Positions 55,159 through 64,000 of a DNA stretch of 64,000 nt are shown one piece after another. Under the pieces are notes generated by a model that worked only from the letters and a program-made list of their open reading frames with translations, did not search any database and was not told where the DNA came from. Made by a program: the position numbers and the translations under genes. Location: contig NZ_JAJEWI010000010.1 of the NCBI RefSeq assembly GCF_020687785.1, positions 248,001 to 312,000 on the forward strand, in the 5' to 3' direction. The first letter of the stretch is position 1, and each line of letters begins with the position of its first letter. Source of the DNA: Sphingopyxis yananensis. GTDB lineage: Bacteria; Pseudomonadota; Alphaproteobacteria; Sphingomonadales; Sphingomonadaceae.

Positions 55159-57234
55159 ATGACATTTATCAAATCGTCTCGTTCTATATTGCTGGCCGGC
55201 GTTGCTTTGGGGTTGGTTGCTCCGGCCATGGCGAAGGATGTTCGCACCGCTCCGGCTCCGGCTGCTGCGCCGACCACGACTGCCGCTGCGCCGCAAGAAA
55301 GGGCGCAAATTGGCAGCTATGGCTTTGATACCACGGGAATGGACAAGAGCGTTGCCCCCGGCGATGATTTCTATGGCTATGCGAACGGAACATGGGCGAA
55401 AAACACGCCCATCCCAGCGGATAAAAGCAATTATGGCATGTTCACGGCGCTGGACGATTTGTCCCAAGAGCGCACACGCGGCATCCTAGAAGCCGCCAAG
55501 TCCGACCCCAATAGCAAAATTGGCCGCGCTTATGCCAGTTTCTTGGACAGCGCGACGGTCGAAGCGCGTGGCCTTGCGCCCATTCAGCCGATGCTGACCA
55601 GCATCAACCAAGCCACCAAAGCCAATCTTCCAGCCTTGTTGGCGACATTGGACCGCGATGGCGTGTCGCACTTTTTTGGTGGCTATGTCGGACAGGATGA
55701 CAAAAATCCTGACGTTTATATTTACTCCATGGGCCAAGGCGGCTTGGGGATGCCGGATCGTGATTTCTATCTGAAGGATGGCGAGCGCAACGTCAGCTTA
55801 CGTGCGGCTTATTTGAAGCATGTCGAAAATATCCTGACCCGCGTCGGTGTGAAAAATGCGGCTGCGCGGGCCAAGGCGGTTTATGACTTTGAAGTCAAAA
55901 TTGCTCAGGCCCATTGGGACAAGAATGACAGTAGCGATGCCACCAAAACCTATAATAAGTTAAGCTTGGCGGAGCTGGTCAAAGCGGCGCCTGGTTTTGA
56001 CTGGACAGCCTTTGTGCGCGGTGTTGGCGTCAAGGAAGATCAGCTATTGGTCGCCCAGCCTAGCGCCTTTGCGGGTGAAGCTAAGCTGTTGGCGGATGCC
56101 CCCATACAGGTGATCCGTGATTTGCTGTCGGTTCGTGCGGTCGATTCCTATGCCAATGTGCTGCCAGAAGCCGTAGCGACCGAGAGCTTTGCATTTTATG
56201 GCACCGCATTGGATGGCACGCCGCAAATGCAGGAACGTTGGAAGCGGGCCGTAGATTTTACCACATCGCATCTGGGCGATGAGGTTGGCCAAGTATATGT
56301 CAGCAAATATTTCCCCGCTCAAACCAAAGCAGAAATGGACGAGCTGGTCCAAAATGTGATCGCGGCCATGGGCCGCCGCATCGATGCGCTGGATTGGATG
56401 CAGCCGGAAACCAAAGTGAAGGCGCGCCAGAAATTGGCCAATTTCACTACCAAGATCGGCTATCCTGATCAGTGGCAAGATCTTAGCGCGTTGGACATGA
56501 CCAGCGATGATTTGTTCGGCAATTTGCTGCGCGCGCGTCAATGGTCGCATGATGATAATATCAGCCAACTCGGCGGACCGATCCGCAAATGGCAATGGTT
56601 CATGACCCCCATGACCGTCAATGCTTATGCCAATTTCGGAATGAACGAAATTGTCTTCCCAGCCGCCATTTTGCAGCCACCATTTTTTGACCCCAACGCC
56701 GATCCTGCGATCAACTATGGCGGCATTGGCGCGGTGATTGGTCATGAAATCAGCCATCATTTTGACGACCAAGGCGCGAAATATGACGAAAAGGGTCGCC
56801 TGTCTGATTGGTGGACCGCCAAGGATGTCGCGGCCTTTGAAGCGGCCAGCAAAGCTCTTGTTGCGCAATATGATGCCTATGAAATTCTGCCCGGTGAAAA
56901 GCTGGACGGCACCTTCACCTTGGGTGAAAATATTGGCGACTTGGCGGGTCTGACGGTTGCATATGATGCCTATCGTGCGTCCTTGGGCGGCAAGGAAGCG
57001 CCTGTGATTGACGGCATGACCGGCGATCAGCGATTCTTCTTGGGCTGGGCGCAGGTCTGGCGTCGTAACTATCGCGACCAGAATTTGTCGGCACGGATCA
57101 CAACCGACAGCCATTCTCCATCTATTCAGCGGACTTGGGTGTCGCGGAACCTTGACCCTTGGTACAAAGCCTATCAAGTGCAAAAGGATCAAAAGCTGTA
57201 TCTGGATCCAAAGGATCGCGTGCGTATTTGGTAA
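55159..57234 (+). CDS. M13 family zinc metallopeptidase (PepO/neprilysin-like)
   Basis: A 691-residue exported peptidase. The signal peptide ends near VAPAMAKDV. The large N-domain is M13_N-like (PGDDFYGYANGTWAKNTPIPADK). The zinc site is HExxH as His529-Glu530-xx-His533 in VIGHEISHHFDDQG. The third ligand region is GENIGDLAGLTVAY, where the first Glu is the zinc ligand and the Asp assists. A C-terminal Asp/Trp pair and the ending YLDPKDRVRIW match the family. It probably degrades peptides in the periplasm. It precedes cckA by 23 bp on the same strand; coupling is unproven. Confidence 0.93.
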   Translation: MTFIKSSRSILLAGVALGLVAPAMAKDVRTAPAPAAAPTTTAAAPQERAQIGSYGFDTTGMDKSVAPGDDFYGYANGTWAKNTPIPADKSNYGMFTALDDLSQERTRGILEAAKSDPNSKIGRAYASFLDSATVEARGLAPIQPMLTSINQATKANLPALLATLDRDGVSHFFGGYVGQDDKNPDVYIYSMGQGGLGMPDRDFYLKDGERNVSLRAAYLKHVENILTRVGVKNAAARAKAVYDFEVKIAQAHWDKNDSSDATKTYNKLSLAELVKAAPGFDWTAFVRGVGVKEDQLLVAQPSAFAGEAKLLADAPIQVIRDLLSVRAVDSYANVLPEAVATESFAFYGTALDGTPQMQERWKRAVDFTTSHLGDEVGQVYVSKYFPAQTKAEMDELVQNVIAAMGRRIDALDWMQPETKVKARQKLANFTTKIGYPDQWQDLSALDMTSDDLFGNLLRARQWSHDDNISQLGGPIRKWQWFMTPMTVNAYANFGMNEIVFPAAILQPPFFDPNADPAINYGGIGAVIGHEISHHFDDQGAKYDEKGRLSDWWTAKDVAAFEAASKALVAQYDAYEILPGEKLDGTFTLGENIGDLAGLTVAYDAYRASLGGKEAPVIDGMTGDQRFFLGWAQVWRRNYRDQNLSARITTDSHSPSIQRTWVSRNLDPWYKAYQVQKDQKLYLDPKDRVRIW

Positions 57235-57257
57235 CGCACAATAAGGGATGAAGGTCA

Positions 57258-59705
57258 TTGACTGCGCAAAAGCTGCCGACTGCTGAACATCAACGCGGCA
57301 GGCGGGGGGAAGCTCCGGCACTTTTGCGCTTTCTGGCGCCCTTGACCCCAAAAGATGGCGCGATCGTCGGCGCCGCTCTATTGCTGTCGGTCGCGTTATT
57401 ATTTTTCGCGACTGGCAGTTTGGCACTTGCTGCCGGATTTTTGGCGGCCTTACTGTTAATCGGGGCGGGCTTGTTGGTCTGGCGGCGCGCCGTTACGGAC
57501 CAAGGGGCGGCGGCCAGCGATTTACCCGATTGGACAATGCTGCGCGCGGCGCTCGACCATGATGATATCGCTATTGCGGTGACGGATCGGGGCGGGCAAT
57601 TGGTTTGCGCCAATGATTTGTTCGCCACATGGATGGGCGGTTTTGTCGTACCGCCGGAATTGCCAGTGGAAGGCCGCGGTGCAGAATTGCTCAACAATGC
57701 TGGGCGTATGGCGTGGCGTGATGGCGAAGGGCGCGTCGATGCGTTGGCCATTGGGGCGCTGCGCATCAGGGCGCATATCACCCGCACGGGCGCGGCCGAT
57801 GAATATTTGGTTTGGCGCTTTTCGGCGCTGGAACGATTTGATGTTGCATCAGAATTAAGCCGTCATTTGGATGGCGCAGGCGGCGCGGCGCTGGCCGAAG
57901 CGGGGGTGATGACCGCGCTGGTTAACGCCGAGGGGCGTTTGCGCGTGGCCAACCAAGCCTTTCTGACGCGTGCGCTGGGTGAAAATGATGCGCGGCACTA
58001 TGTTGGCCGCGACATTGCGCAAATGCTGCGTTTAGACCAACATGGATTGGTCTATTTCGCGCGGGAGGGGGAACGGGCAACCCCGCTTCGCTTGATCCAA
58101 ATCCCGCTGAATGCACGCGATACGGATGGGCCTTTGTTGTTGGCGTTTGTTGACGAAAGCATTGGTCCGCGTGACCGCAGCACTGCCCAAACCTATATTG
58201 AAACCTTGCTGTCCTTGCTGCCGTTCGGTTTGGCGTTGGTCGATCGCGATGGACGATTTTTGTTTATGAACCGGTCCTTTTTGCGGGGCGCAGGGGTGGA
58301 TGAACAGCAAAAACCACGCTTCCCCGGCGACATTGTGGTTAGCGAGGATAAAGGCCCGCTTGCGGATATGATCCGCCGTCACAGTAGCGGGCAGCAAGTG
58401 GGCGGCGATTTGCCGGTTCGTTTAATGTCCCAGCCGGAGGAGCCAGTGCCGCTGCGTGTGGTTGGCGTGCGCGGATTGGGCGAGGCGGCGGTGCTGCTGA
58501 GCTTGAAGGATAGCAGCGAGGAGTCGCGCCTGAAGCGGCAAGTCGCGCAGGCGACAAAAATGCAAGCGGTCGGCCAGTTGGCGGGCGGCGTGGCGCATGA
58601 CTTTAACAATATTTTGACAGCTATTTTGGGTAGCTGTGACTTGATGTTGATGCGTCACACGCCGGGCGACAGCGATTATGATGATATTCAGCAGATCCGC
58701 AGCAACGCCAATCGGGCTGCCAGCTTGACGCGGCAGTTGCTTGCTTTTTCGCGCCAGCAAACTCTGCGTCCGCAAATCTTGCAATTGCCCGATGTGATTT
58801 CCGAAGTGTCCCACCTTTTGAAACGGTTGATCGGCGATTCCATTCAGCTATCGGTGCATCATGGACGCGGGCTGGGCGCTGTGCGGGCTGATCCTGGTCA
58901 GTTGGAACAAGTGATTGTCAATCTGGCCGTGAATGCGCGTGACGCCATGGGCGGACGTGGGACGCTGACCATCGAAACCTATCCGATGACGCCCGACGAT
59001 GTGCGCAAATTGGGCCATGACTTCATGCCGCCCGCGGACTATAGCGCCATGCGCGTGACCGACACGGGGGCTGGCATCCCGACCGAGATTTTGTCGAAAA
59101 TCTTTGAACCCTTTTTCACCACCAAAGATGTGGGGAAGGGCACTGGACTGGGGCTGTCGACCGTTTACGGCATAATCAAACAGTCCGCAGGGTTTATCTT
59201 TGCCGATAGCCAAGAAGGGGTGGGAACATCCTTCACCGTCTATCTTCCGGTTTACCACGTCGAAAGTGGCACCGCGCCGCTGGCTGCCCAGCCTGCCAAG
59301 GTCCGCAAATCGCAGTGGGGAACGGGCCATGTATTGTTGGTAGAGGATGAGGACATGGTCCGCGCCGTGGCCGAGCGTGCCTTGACGCGCGCTGGATATA
59401 GCGTGACCACCGCGACGCAGGGCGAAGAGGGGTTGGAGCGTTTCCACCAAATGGACCATGTCGACCTGATCATCAGCGATGTGGTGATGCCGACCTTGGA
59501 CGGGCCATCCATGGTGCGGGAGATGCGAAAGAAACGCCCCGATTTGCCAGTTTTGTTTATGTCCGGCTATGCAGAAGAACAATTGCGTCAATCGATCGAT
59601 ATTGATCAAGTGACCTTTTTGCCGAAACCTTTCTCTGTCGCCCAATTGGCAGAGGCAACATCGGCCGCATTGGACGAAGCGAATTTGAGAAAAGATCATG
59701 AGTGA
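57258..59705 (+). CDS. cckA: Hybrid sensor histidine kinase CckA
   Basis: An 815-residue kinase in the CckA architecture. Two transmembrane helices (about residues 31-75) are followed by PAS-like sensor regions (about 90-190 and 300-430). His447 sits in [15 protein letters not shown] with the ATPase boxes after it ([29 protein letters not shown]). A C-terminal receiver domain has Asp741 in [11 protein letters not shown]. The start is a TTG at 57258 with AAGG five bases upstream; no methionine codon occurs before the transmembrane region. CckA drives CtrA phosphorylation via ChpT, which is encoded at 48.2 kb. Confidence 0.93.
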   Translation: MTAQKLPTAEHQRGRRGEAPALLRFLAPLTPKDGAIVGAALLLSVALLFFATGSLALAAGFLAALLLIGAGLLVWRRAVTDQGAAASDLPDWTMLRAALDHDDIAIAVTDRGGQLVCANDLFATWMGGFVVPPELPVEGRGAELLNNAGRMAWRDGEGRVDALAIGALRIRAHITRTGAADEYLVWRFSALERFDVASELSRHLDGAGGAALAEAGVMTALVNAEGRLRVANQAFLTRALGENDARHYVGRDIAQMLRLDQHGLVYFAREGERATPLRLIQIPLNARDTDGPLLLAFVDESIGPRDRSTAQTYIETLLSLLPFGLALVDRDGRFLFMNRSFLRGAGVDEQQKPRFPGDIVVSEDKGPLADMIRRHSSGQQVGGDLPVRLMSQPEEPVPLRVVGVRGLGEAAVLLSLKDSSEESRLKRQVAQATKMQAVGQLAGGVAHDFNNILTAILGSCDLMLMRHTPGDSDYDDIQQIRSNANRAASLTRQLLAFSRQQTLRPQILQLPDVISEVSHLLKRLIGDSIQLSVHHGRGLGAVRADPGQLEQVIVNLAVNARDAMGGRGTLTIETYPMTPDDVRKLGHDFMPPADYSAMRVTDTGAGIPTEILSKIFEPFFTTKDVGKGTGLGLSTVYGIIKQSAGFIFADSQEGVGTSFTVYLPVYHVESGTAPLAAQPAKVRKSQWGTGHVLLVEDEDMVRAVAERALTRAGYSVTTATQGEEGLERFHQMDHVDLIISDVVMPTLDGPSMVREMRKKRPDLPVLFMSGYAEEQLRQSIDIDQVTFLPKPFSVAQLAEATSAALDEANLRKDHE

Positions 59706-60051
59706 TAAAGGCCGTATCTTGGTTGTCGAAGACGATGTGCTGATTGGCATGTTGTTGGGTGATATGTTTGAAGCGTTGGAGTATGATCCTCCGGCACAGG
59801 CTTCGAATAATTTTGCAGCGCTCGAAATCTTGAACAGCGAATCCATTGTCGGTGCGTTGGTTGATATCAATTTGGGCGGCGAAAAAGGTTGGCCTGTGGC
59901 CGCTGAATTGACGCGGCGCGGCATTCAATTTGCCTTTACCACTGGCGGCGGAACAGAGGTTCCAGAGGCCTATCGCCACATTGATGTGGTCACAAAACCC
60001 TTCCGCTTAAAAGATATTGAGGCGGTGGTTGAAAGCTTTCGCCAAGGCTGA
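59698..60051 (+). CDS. Receiver-only response regulator overlapping cckA
   Basis: A 117-residue single receiver domain without output domain. The acidic pocket VVEDDVLIGMLL, the phosphoacceptor Asp56 in GALVDINLGG, a Thr in FTTGG, and a Lys in TKPFRLKDIE are all present. It overlaps the 3' end of cckA by eight bases, so the pair is translationally coupled. Its short length recalls CpdR and DivK, but the sequence resembles neither enough by eye; it could modulate or drain phosphate from CckA or ChpT. This coupled gene is the least understood part of the cell-cycle locus here. Confidence 0.85.
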   Translation: MSDKGRILVVEDDVLIGMLLGDMFEALEYDPPAQASNNFAALEILNSESIVGALVDINLGGEKGWPVAAELTRRGIQFAFTTGGGTEVPEAYRHIDVVTKPFRLKDIEAVVESFRQG

Positions 60052-60064
60052 TTAAAATTTATTT

Positions 60065-60079
60065 GTTCCCCTCTTGTTC
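60065..60079 (+). promoter_or_regulatory. Alphaproteobacterial LexA (SOS) box before recA
   Basis: GTTC (60065-60068), seven bases, GTTC (60076-60079) exactly matches the alphaproteobacterial SOS operator GTTC-N7-GTTC, located 76 bp before the recA start. The second GTTC is also half of a short palindrome with GAAC (60076-60088). LexA repression of recA is therefore expected. Confidence 0.88.
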
Positions 60080-60155
60080 TGTGTGAACAAAAGCGATACA
60101 TCGGTCAGGCGTTGCGGTGCGTCTGCCTTCGCTCTAGAGCAGGAAAGGAACGGTC

Positions 60156-61229
60156 ATGGCCGGACAATTGTCACTCGTCGAATCGGGGAAATCAGTGAAC
60201 GGAACGGACAGGCAGAAGGCGCTCGACGCCGCTCTTGCACAAATTGATCGGGCTTTTGGTAAAGGCTCGGTGATGAAATTGGGGTCCAAGGAAGCTATGC
60301 AGGTTGAGGCTATCTCAACCGGTTCTTTGGGACTGGACATCGCATTGGGCGTGGGCGGTTTGCCGCGCGGGCGTGTGATTGAAATTTATGGACCGGAAAG
60401 CTCCGGTAAAACCACCTTGGCGCTGCATACTATTGCAGAGGCGCAGAAAATGGGTGGAACAGCGGCCTTTGTTGACGCGGAACATGCTCTGGACCCAGTC
60501 TATGCCCGCAAATTGGGCGTGAATATTGACGATCTGTTGGTGTCTCAGCCCGATACGGGTGAACAGGCGCTGGAGATTGTCGATACATTGGTGCGTTCCA
60601 ATGCAATTGACGTTTTGGTGGTCGACTCGGTTGCCGCCTTGGTGCCGCGTGCGGAAATCGAAGGCGAAATGGGCGACAGCCATGTCGGCTTGCAAGCCCG
60701 CTTGATGTCGCAATCGCTACGTAAATTGACGGGTTCGATTAGCCGTTCGCGTTGCATGGTGATTTTCATCAACCAATTGCGCATGAAAATTGGCGTGATG
60801 TATGGAAACCCTGAAACCACCACTGGCGGAAATGCGCTAAAATTCTATGCTTCTGTCCGCTTGGATATTCGCCGTATCGGTGCGGTGAAGGATCGCGATG
60901 AAGTGGTCGGTAACGCTACACGCGTCAAGGTTGTGAAGAACAAGGTCGCTCCTCCCTTTAAGCAGGTGGAGTTTGACATCATGTACGGTGAGGGCATTTC
61001 GAAAATTGGCGAAATGCTGGATCTGGGCGTGAAGGCCGGTGTGGTGGAAAAGGCTGGCGCTTGGTTCAGCTATGACTCCGTTCGCATTGGTCAAGGCCGT
61101 GAAAACTCCAAAAAATTCTTGTTGGATAACCCAGAGTTGGCCCAGCGTTTGGAAACTGCCATTCGCGGCCGCCGTGACGCGGTGGCCGAAGAATTAATGG
61201 TTGGTCCGGGCGAAAATAGCGAGGATTGA
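60156..61229 (+). CDS. recA: Recombinase RecA
   Basis: A 357-residue recombinase that pairs DNA strands and activates LexA self-cleavage. The Walker A is GPESSGKTT (residues 79-87). The loops [17 protein letters not shown] and [22 protein letters not shown] are complete. A short acidic C-terminal tail ends ENSED. It is preceded by a SOS box and followed by a strong terminator, so it is transcribed alone. Confidence 0.98.
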   Translation: MAGQLSLVESGKSVNGTDRQKALDAALAQIDRAFGKGSVMKLGSKEAMQVEAISTGSLGLDIALGVGGLPRGRVIEIYGPESSGKTTLALHTIAEAQKMGGTAAFVDAEHALDPVYARKLGVNIDDLLVSQPDTGEQALEIVDTLVRSNAIDVLVVDSVAALVPRAEIEGEMGDSHVGLQARLMSQSLRKLTGSISRSRCMVIFINQLRMKIGVMYGNPETTTGGNALKFYASVRLDIRRIGAVKDRDEVVGNATRVKVVKNKVAPPFKQVEFDIMYGEGISKIGEMLDLGVKAGVVEKAGAWFSYDSVRIGQGRENSKKFLLDNPELAQRLETAIRGRRDAVAEELMVGPGENSED

Positions 61230-61267
61230 GGAGAGGGTATAAACCCGCCTTGTCGCGATAATGGACG

Positions 61268-61309
61268 AACAGGGTCTGCCTAAAATGTTAGGCGGACCCT
61301 GTTTTGTTT
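61268..61309 (+). terminator. Rho-independent terminator after recA
   Basis: A 16-bp stem (aacagggtctgcctaa 61268-61283 with ttaggcggaccctgtt 61288-61303, one T-G pair, 4-nt loop) is followed by a T-rich run (61302-61309). It is the strongest hairpin seen in the window. Confidence 0.93.
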
Positions 61310-61935
61310 GGGAAGCGATTTTGCAGTCTGCGCGGACCAAGGCTTTGGTCAACTGTTGGTCGTGCCGCTAGGAGCATGACCCATGCTGCGAGGCGTGTTG
61401 CATGATGACGGCCCGACGATGCGAATATCAAGGGCCGACCATGACGCCGCCCCGCGCCAGCAACCCATATGATGGTGCTTTGATAGCTAGTGCTGCGGAG
61501 TGTTCACCCAATATCGTTTTATATTACCGGCTGGCATCATCCGCTGGGCTTTTTGAAGTTTTTCCCTGCGCATGCCCGTATAAATATTGTTCCAGCTTCA
61601 ACTCGGTTGCGTGGTTGGTTTGAGGTGGGCTTACCCAGTCGCTCCATCGCACCATTTTGCCGACGGGGTATTTGGAGCGGCATAATCAAAGGGCTTGGAT
61701 GTTTGGAGGCGCTGACCTTGTGGTCTGCCATAAGGAAGGAATGGGCGGATGATCAAATCATATAATTTAAGGTGCGGTGACATGGATAGGGGGGGCAACG
61801 GCGCATGGCGTGCGGCAGGACGGGGGCGGCACGCGGCGGATATCGCTTGCTGTGCTGGGGAAATTGGGTCAGCTTAATCCATGGGGGTTAATGGCGACAT
61901 GGCTGCGGGTGTCATGACCAATCAGGCTAGGAATT
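61310..61935. other. Gene-poor interval between recA and the GST gene
   Basis: About 620 bp without a supportable gene. Two overlapping short frames (61402-61623 and 61490-61765) lack a convincing ribosome site and show no family-like composition. A small stem (gaccaa/ttggtc, 61335-61350) lies near the left side. An unannotated small RNA or a decayed gene is possible, but nothing is recognised. In many relatives alaS is close to recA; here this gap and two genes separate them. Confidence 0.5.
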
Positions 61936-62562
61936 ATGATGCCGTTGATCGTTCACCATCTGAACAATAGCCGTAGCCAGCGCATTTTATGGCTGCTGGA
62001 AGAATTGGCCTTGGATTATGAAATCCGCCGCTATGAACGGGATGCCGTCAGCAATTTGGCACCGGAGGAACTGCGAGCGATCCATCCCCTTGGGAAATCA
62101 CCAGTGCTAGAGGATGATGGCCGCATCATCAGCGAATCTGGGGCGATTGTGGAATATATTTGCCGCTGCCATGGCGGGCAGCATCTTGTTCCGGCCGTGG
62201 AGGACGCGTCCTATATTCGCTATTTGGAGTTTCTGCATTTCGCGGAGGGTTCGGCGATGACGCCCATTTTGCTGAACCTTTATACTTCGCGTTTGGGGGA
62301 TGCGGGCTTGCCGCTGCGGGCGCGTATTGATCAGCAATTGGAATTGCATTTCCAATATATGGAAGACGCGTTGGCACAGCACCCATTTTTTGCTGGCGAT
62401 GATTTTTCGGCTTCCGATATCATGATGAGCTTTCCTGCCGAGGTGGCAGTGATGAACGGCGGTCCAGCCTATCCGCGACTGGCGGCCTTTGTGGATGCTT
62501 GTCACGCGCGGCCTGCATGGCAGCGCGCGCGGGAGCGGGGCGGAAGCTATTTTATATTTTGA
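61936..62562 (+). CDS. Glutathione S-transferase family protein
   Basis: A 208-residue two-domain GST. The thioredoxin-like domain (residues 1-80) has the Ser/Arg pair in LNNSRSQRILWLLEELALDYE and the glutathione-binding cis-Pro in GKSPVLEDDGRIISESGAIVEYI. The helical C-domain follows (HPFFAGDDFSASDIMMSFP, then MNGGPAYPRLAAFVDACHAR). It is a common alphaproteobacterial GST type; conjugation or other thiol chemistry is likely, the substrate unknown. Two adjacent ATG codons (61936, 61939) are available. Confidence 0.9.
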   Translation: MMPLIVHHLNNSRSQRILWLLEELALDYEIRRYERDAVSNLAPEELRAIHPLGKSPVLEDDGRIISESGAIVEYICRCHGGQHLVPAVEDASYIRYLEFLHFAEGSAMTPILLNLYTSRLGDAGLPLRARIDQQLELHFQYMEDALAQHPFFAGDDFSASDIMMSFPAEVAVMNGGPAYPRLAAFVDACHARPAWQRARERGGSYFIF

Positions 62563-62578
62563 TCAAATATTTGGATAA

Positions 62579-63238
62579 GTGATGATGATAATCCGAAACG
62601 CTATGTTCATCGGTGTTGCTGGCCTATGGGCCGCAGCCACTAGCGCGGCAACTATCAGCGAGGGTCGGGCCACTGAACTGGCCAAGCCAGCCGGGAAGGC
62701 TGCTGTTGGTGCCTTATCGCCATCCTTGACGATGAGCGACGGGGCGGTGTTGGATCTGCAAGCGGGATTTTCGGCCGCTACGCCGCCAAGTGAGGCGAGC
62801 AAGGCGCAAGCGTTCGCAAAGGTGGCAGCTTATGCCAAGGCTTTGAGTGACCGCGATTTTACGGCGGCTTATGCTATGCTGCGCTTATCCTATCAGGCGG
62901 CGAATCCCAAAATTCATTGGGAGATGAATTTGCGCGATCGTGGTGATTTATGGGCCAATGGAGCTGTGAAAATTTTGCGGAGCAGTTGGACCCGTGATCC
63001 GGCTGGTCAGCCCACCGGAAATTACGCTGCCTTTGATTTTTTGGGATATCGGTCCAATGGGGATTTCGATTGCGGCACTATTGTTGTTCATCAACCATTT
63101 GAAAATTCAGAGTTTTCAATAGTCAGAACCGAAGCGAATTACGTGGCCGCTGAATTTCTGGACAACGGCGTTCCCAATGCAAATATCTTGCCGCAACTGC
63201 CATGTTTTGTCGGCAATGCTTTTGCCGGAAAGTCGTGA
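62579..63238 (+). CDS. Exported protein of unknown function (DUF4019-like)
   Basis: A 219-residue protein with a signal peptide (AMFIGVAGLWAAATSAATI). The C-terminal two thirds (YAMLRLSYQAANPKIHWEMN, then LRSSWTRDPAGQPTGNYAAF) loosely resemble DUF4019-like periplasmic proteins, judged only by eye. Two cysteines occur, in FDCGTIVVH and LPCFVG. It begins 16 bp after the GST stop, so the two may be one transcript, and ends 70 bp before alaS. Three consecutive ATG codons lie at the start. Confidence 0.65.
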   Translation: MMMIIRNAMFIGVAGLWAAATSAATISEGRATELAKPAGKAAVGALSPSLTMSDGAVLDLQAGFSAATPPSEASKAQAFAKVAAYAKALSDRDFTAAYAMLRLSYQAANPKIHWEMNLRDRGDLWANGAVKILRSSWTRDPAGQPTGNYAAFDFLGYRSNGDFDCGTIVVHQPFENSEFSIVRTEANYVAAEFLDNGVPNANILPQLPCFVGNAFAGKS

Positions 63239-63299
63239 TGCATTTTTCTATCAGCTTGAACGGCTTTCACGGCTTGTCGAACAGGGAGAAAGTCCCTAA

Positions 63300-64000
<701 letters not shown>

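Noticed and set aside
56044-57426. 460-codon minus-strand frame opposite the M13 peptidase
   Set aside because: It overlaps the zinc-site coding region and the cckA start; shadow frame.
61402-61765. Two overlapping short frames after recA
   Set aside because: No ribosome site, no conserved-looking composition and mutual overlap; kept only as a gene-poor interval.

Overview
The window is a stretch of chromosome from an alphaproteobacterium, most likely a member of Sphingomonadales. The evidence is a CckA hybrid kinase and a ChpT phosphotransferase, a GTTC-N7-GTTC SOS box in front of recA, a RegB/RegA redox pair, a short Hda-type DnaA homologue, an rluD/rpoH pair, and the linkages lptD-surA-pdxA-rsmA, hda-ppk1-ppx and recA...alaS. 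Base composition is moderate and coding density is high. Nearly everything is core housekeeping sequence. I found no CRISPR array, complete mobile element, secretion locus or recognisable defence system.

Layout. 1-6.5 kb: end of a TPR gene, acpP-fabF-mltG (fatty-acid elongation and peptidoglycan chain termination), an alpha/beta hydrolase, a 2H phosphoesterase-like gene and a PLP aminotransferase. 6.6-9 kb: elongator-type tRNA-Met(CAT), then a decayed, frameshifted tyrosine-recombinase 3' end that I decoded from three reading frames, then a large TPR gene. 9-17.5 kb: an MFS transporter divergent from a tightly overlapping operon for a bo3-type quinol oxidase (cyoABCD), a SURF1 assembly factor and the RegB/RegA pair. 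17.6-21.9 kb: glutamine amidotransferase, guaB, rsmB and a small TPR protein. 22-27.8 kb (minus strand): lptD-surA-pdxA-rsmA. 27.9-31.1 kb: pepA, holC, a lipoprotein and ndk. 31.1-32.9 kb (minus): purM-purN, with a partial duplication of the purN 3' end. 33-38.6 kb: secreted DUF2066-like protein, hda, ppk1, ppx. 38.7-45.9 kb: rnd, aspS, hydrolase, ppk2, J-domain protein, mtgA, membrane protein. 46-50.3 kb: rpoH, rluD, chpT, amidase, RNase P RNA and a 52-residue membrane protein. 50.4-55.1 kb: greB, soluble lytic transglycosylase, dapA, smpB, DUF2062 protein. 55.2-64 kb: M13 metallopeptidase, cckA plus an overlapping receiver-only regulator, recA, a gene-poor gap of about 600 bp, a GST, a secreted protein and the start of alaS.

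How the genes work together. The quinol oxidase operon carries its own assembly factor and a kinase that keeps the quinone-binding GGxxNPF motif and the redox cysteine, so respiration and its sensor are encoded in one unit. CckA and ChpT, two steps of the CtrA phosphorelay, lie within 9 kb of each other. Three polyphosphate genes (ppk1, ppx, ppk2) lie within 9 kb, and ppk1 overlaps hda. Several cell-wall enzymes (MltG, MtgA, Slt, amidase, DapA) and outer-membrane biogenesis factors (LptD, SurA) are spread through the region.

No obviously new multi-gene system is visible. The most useful unexplained items are the integrase relic at the tRNA, the cckA-overlapping receiver gene, two small ORFs with strong Shine-Dalgarno sites (52 codons after rnpB, 49 codons before aspS), the purN tail duplication with its hairpin, and the hairpin cluster after rpoH. 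All function calls come from reading motifs; no database search was run.
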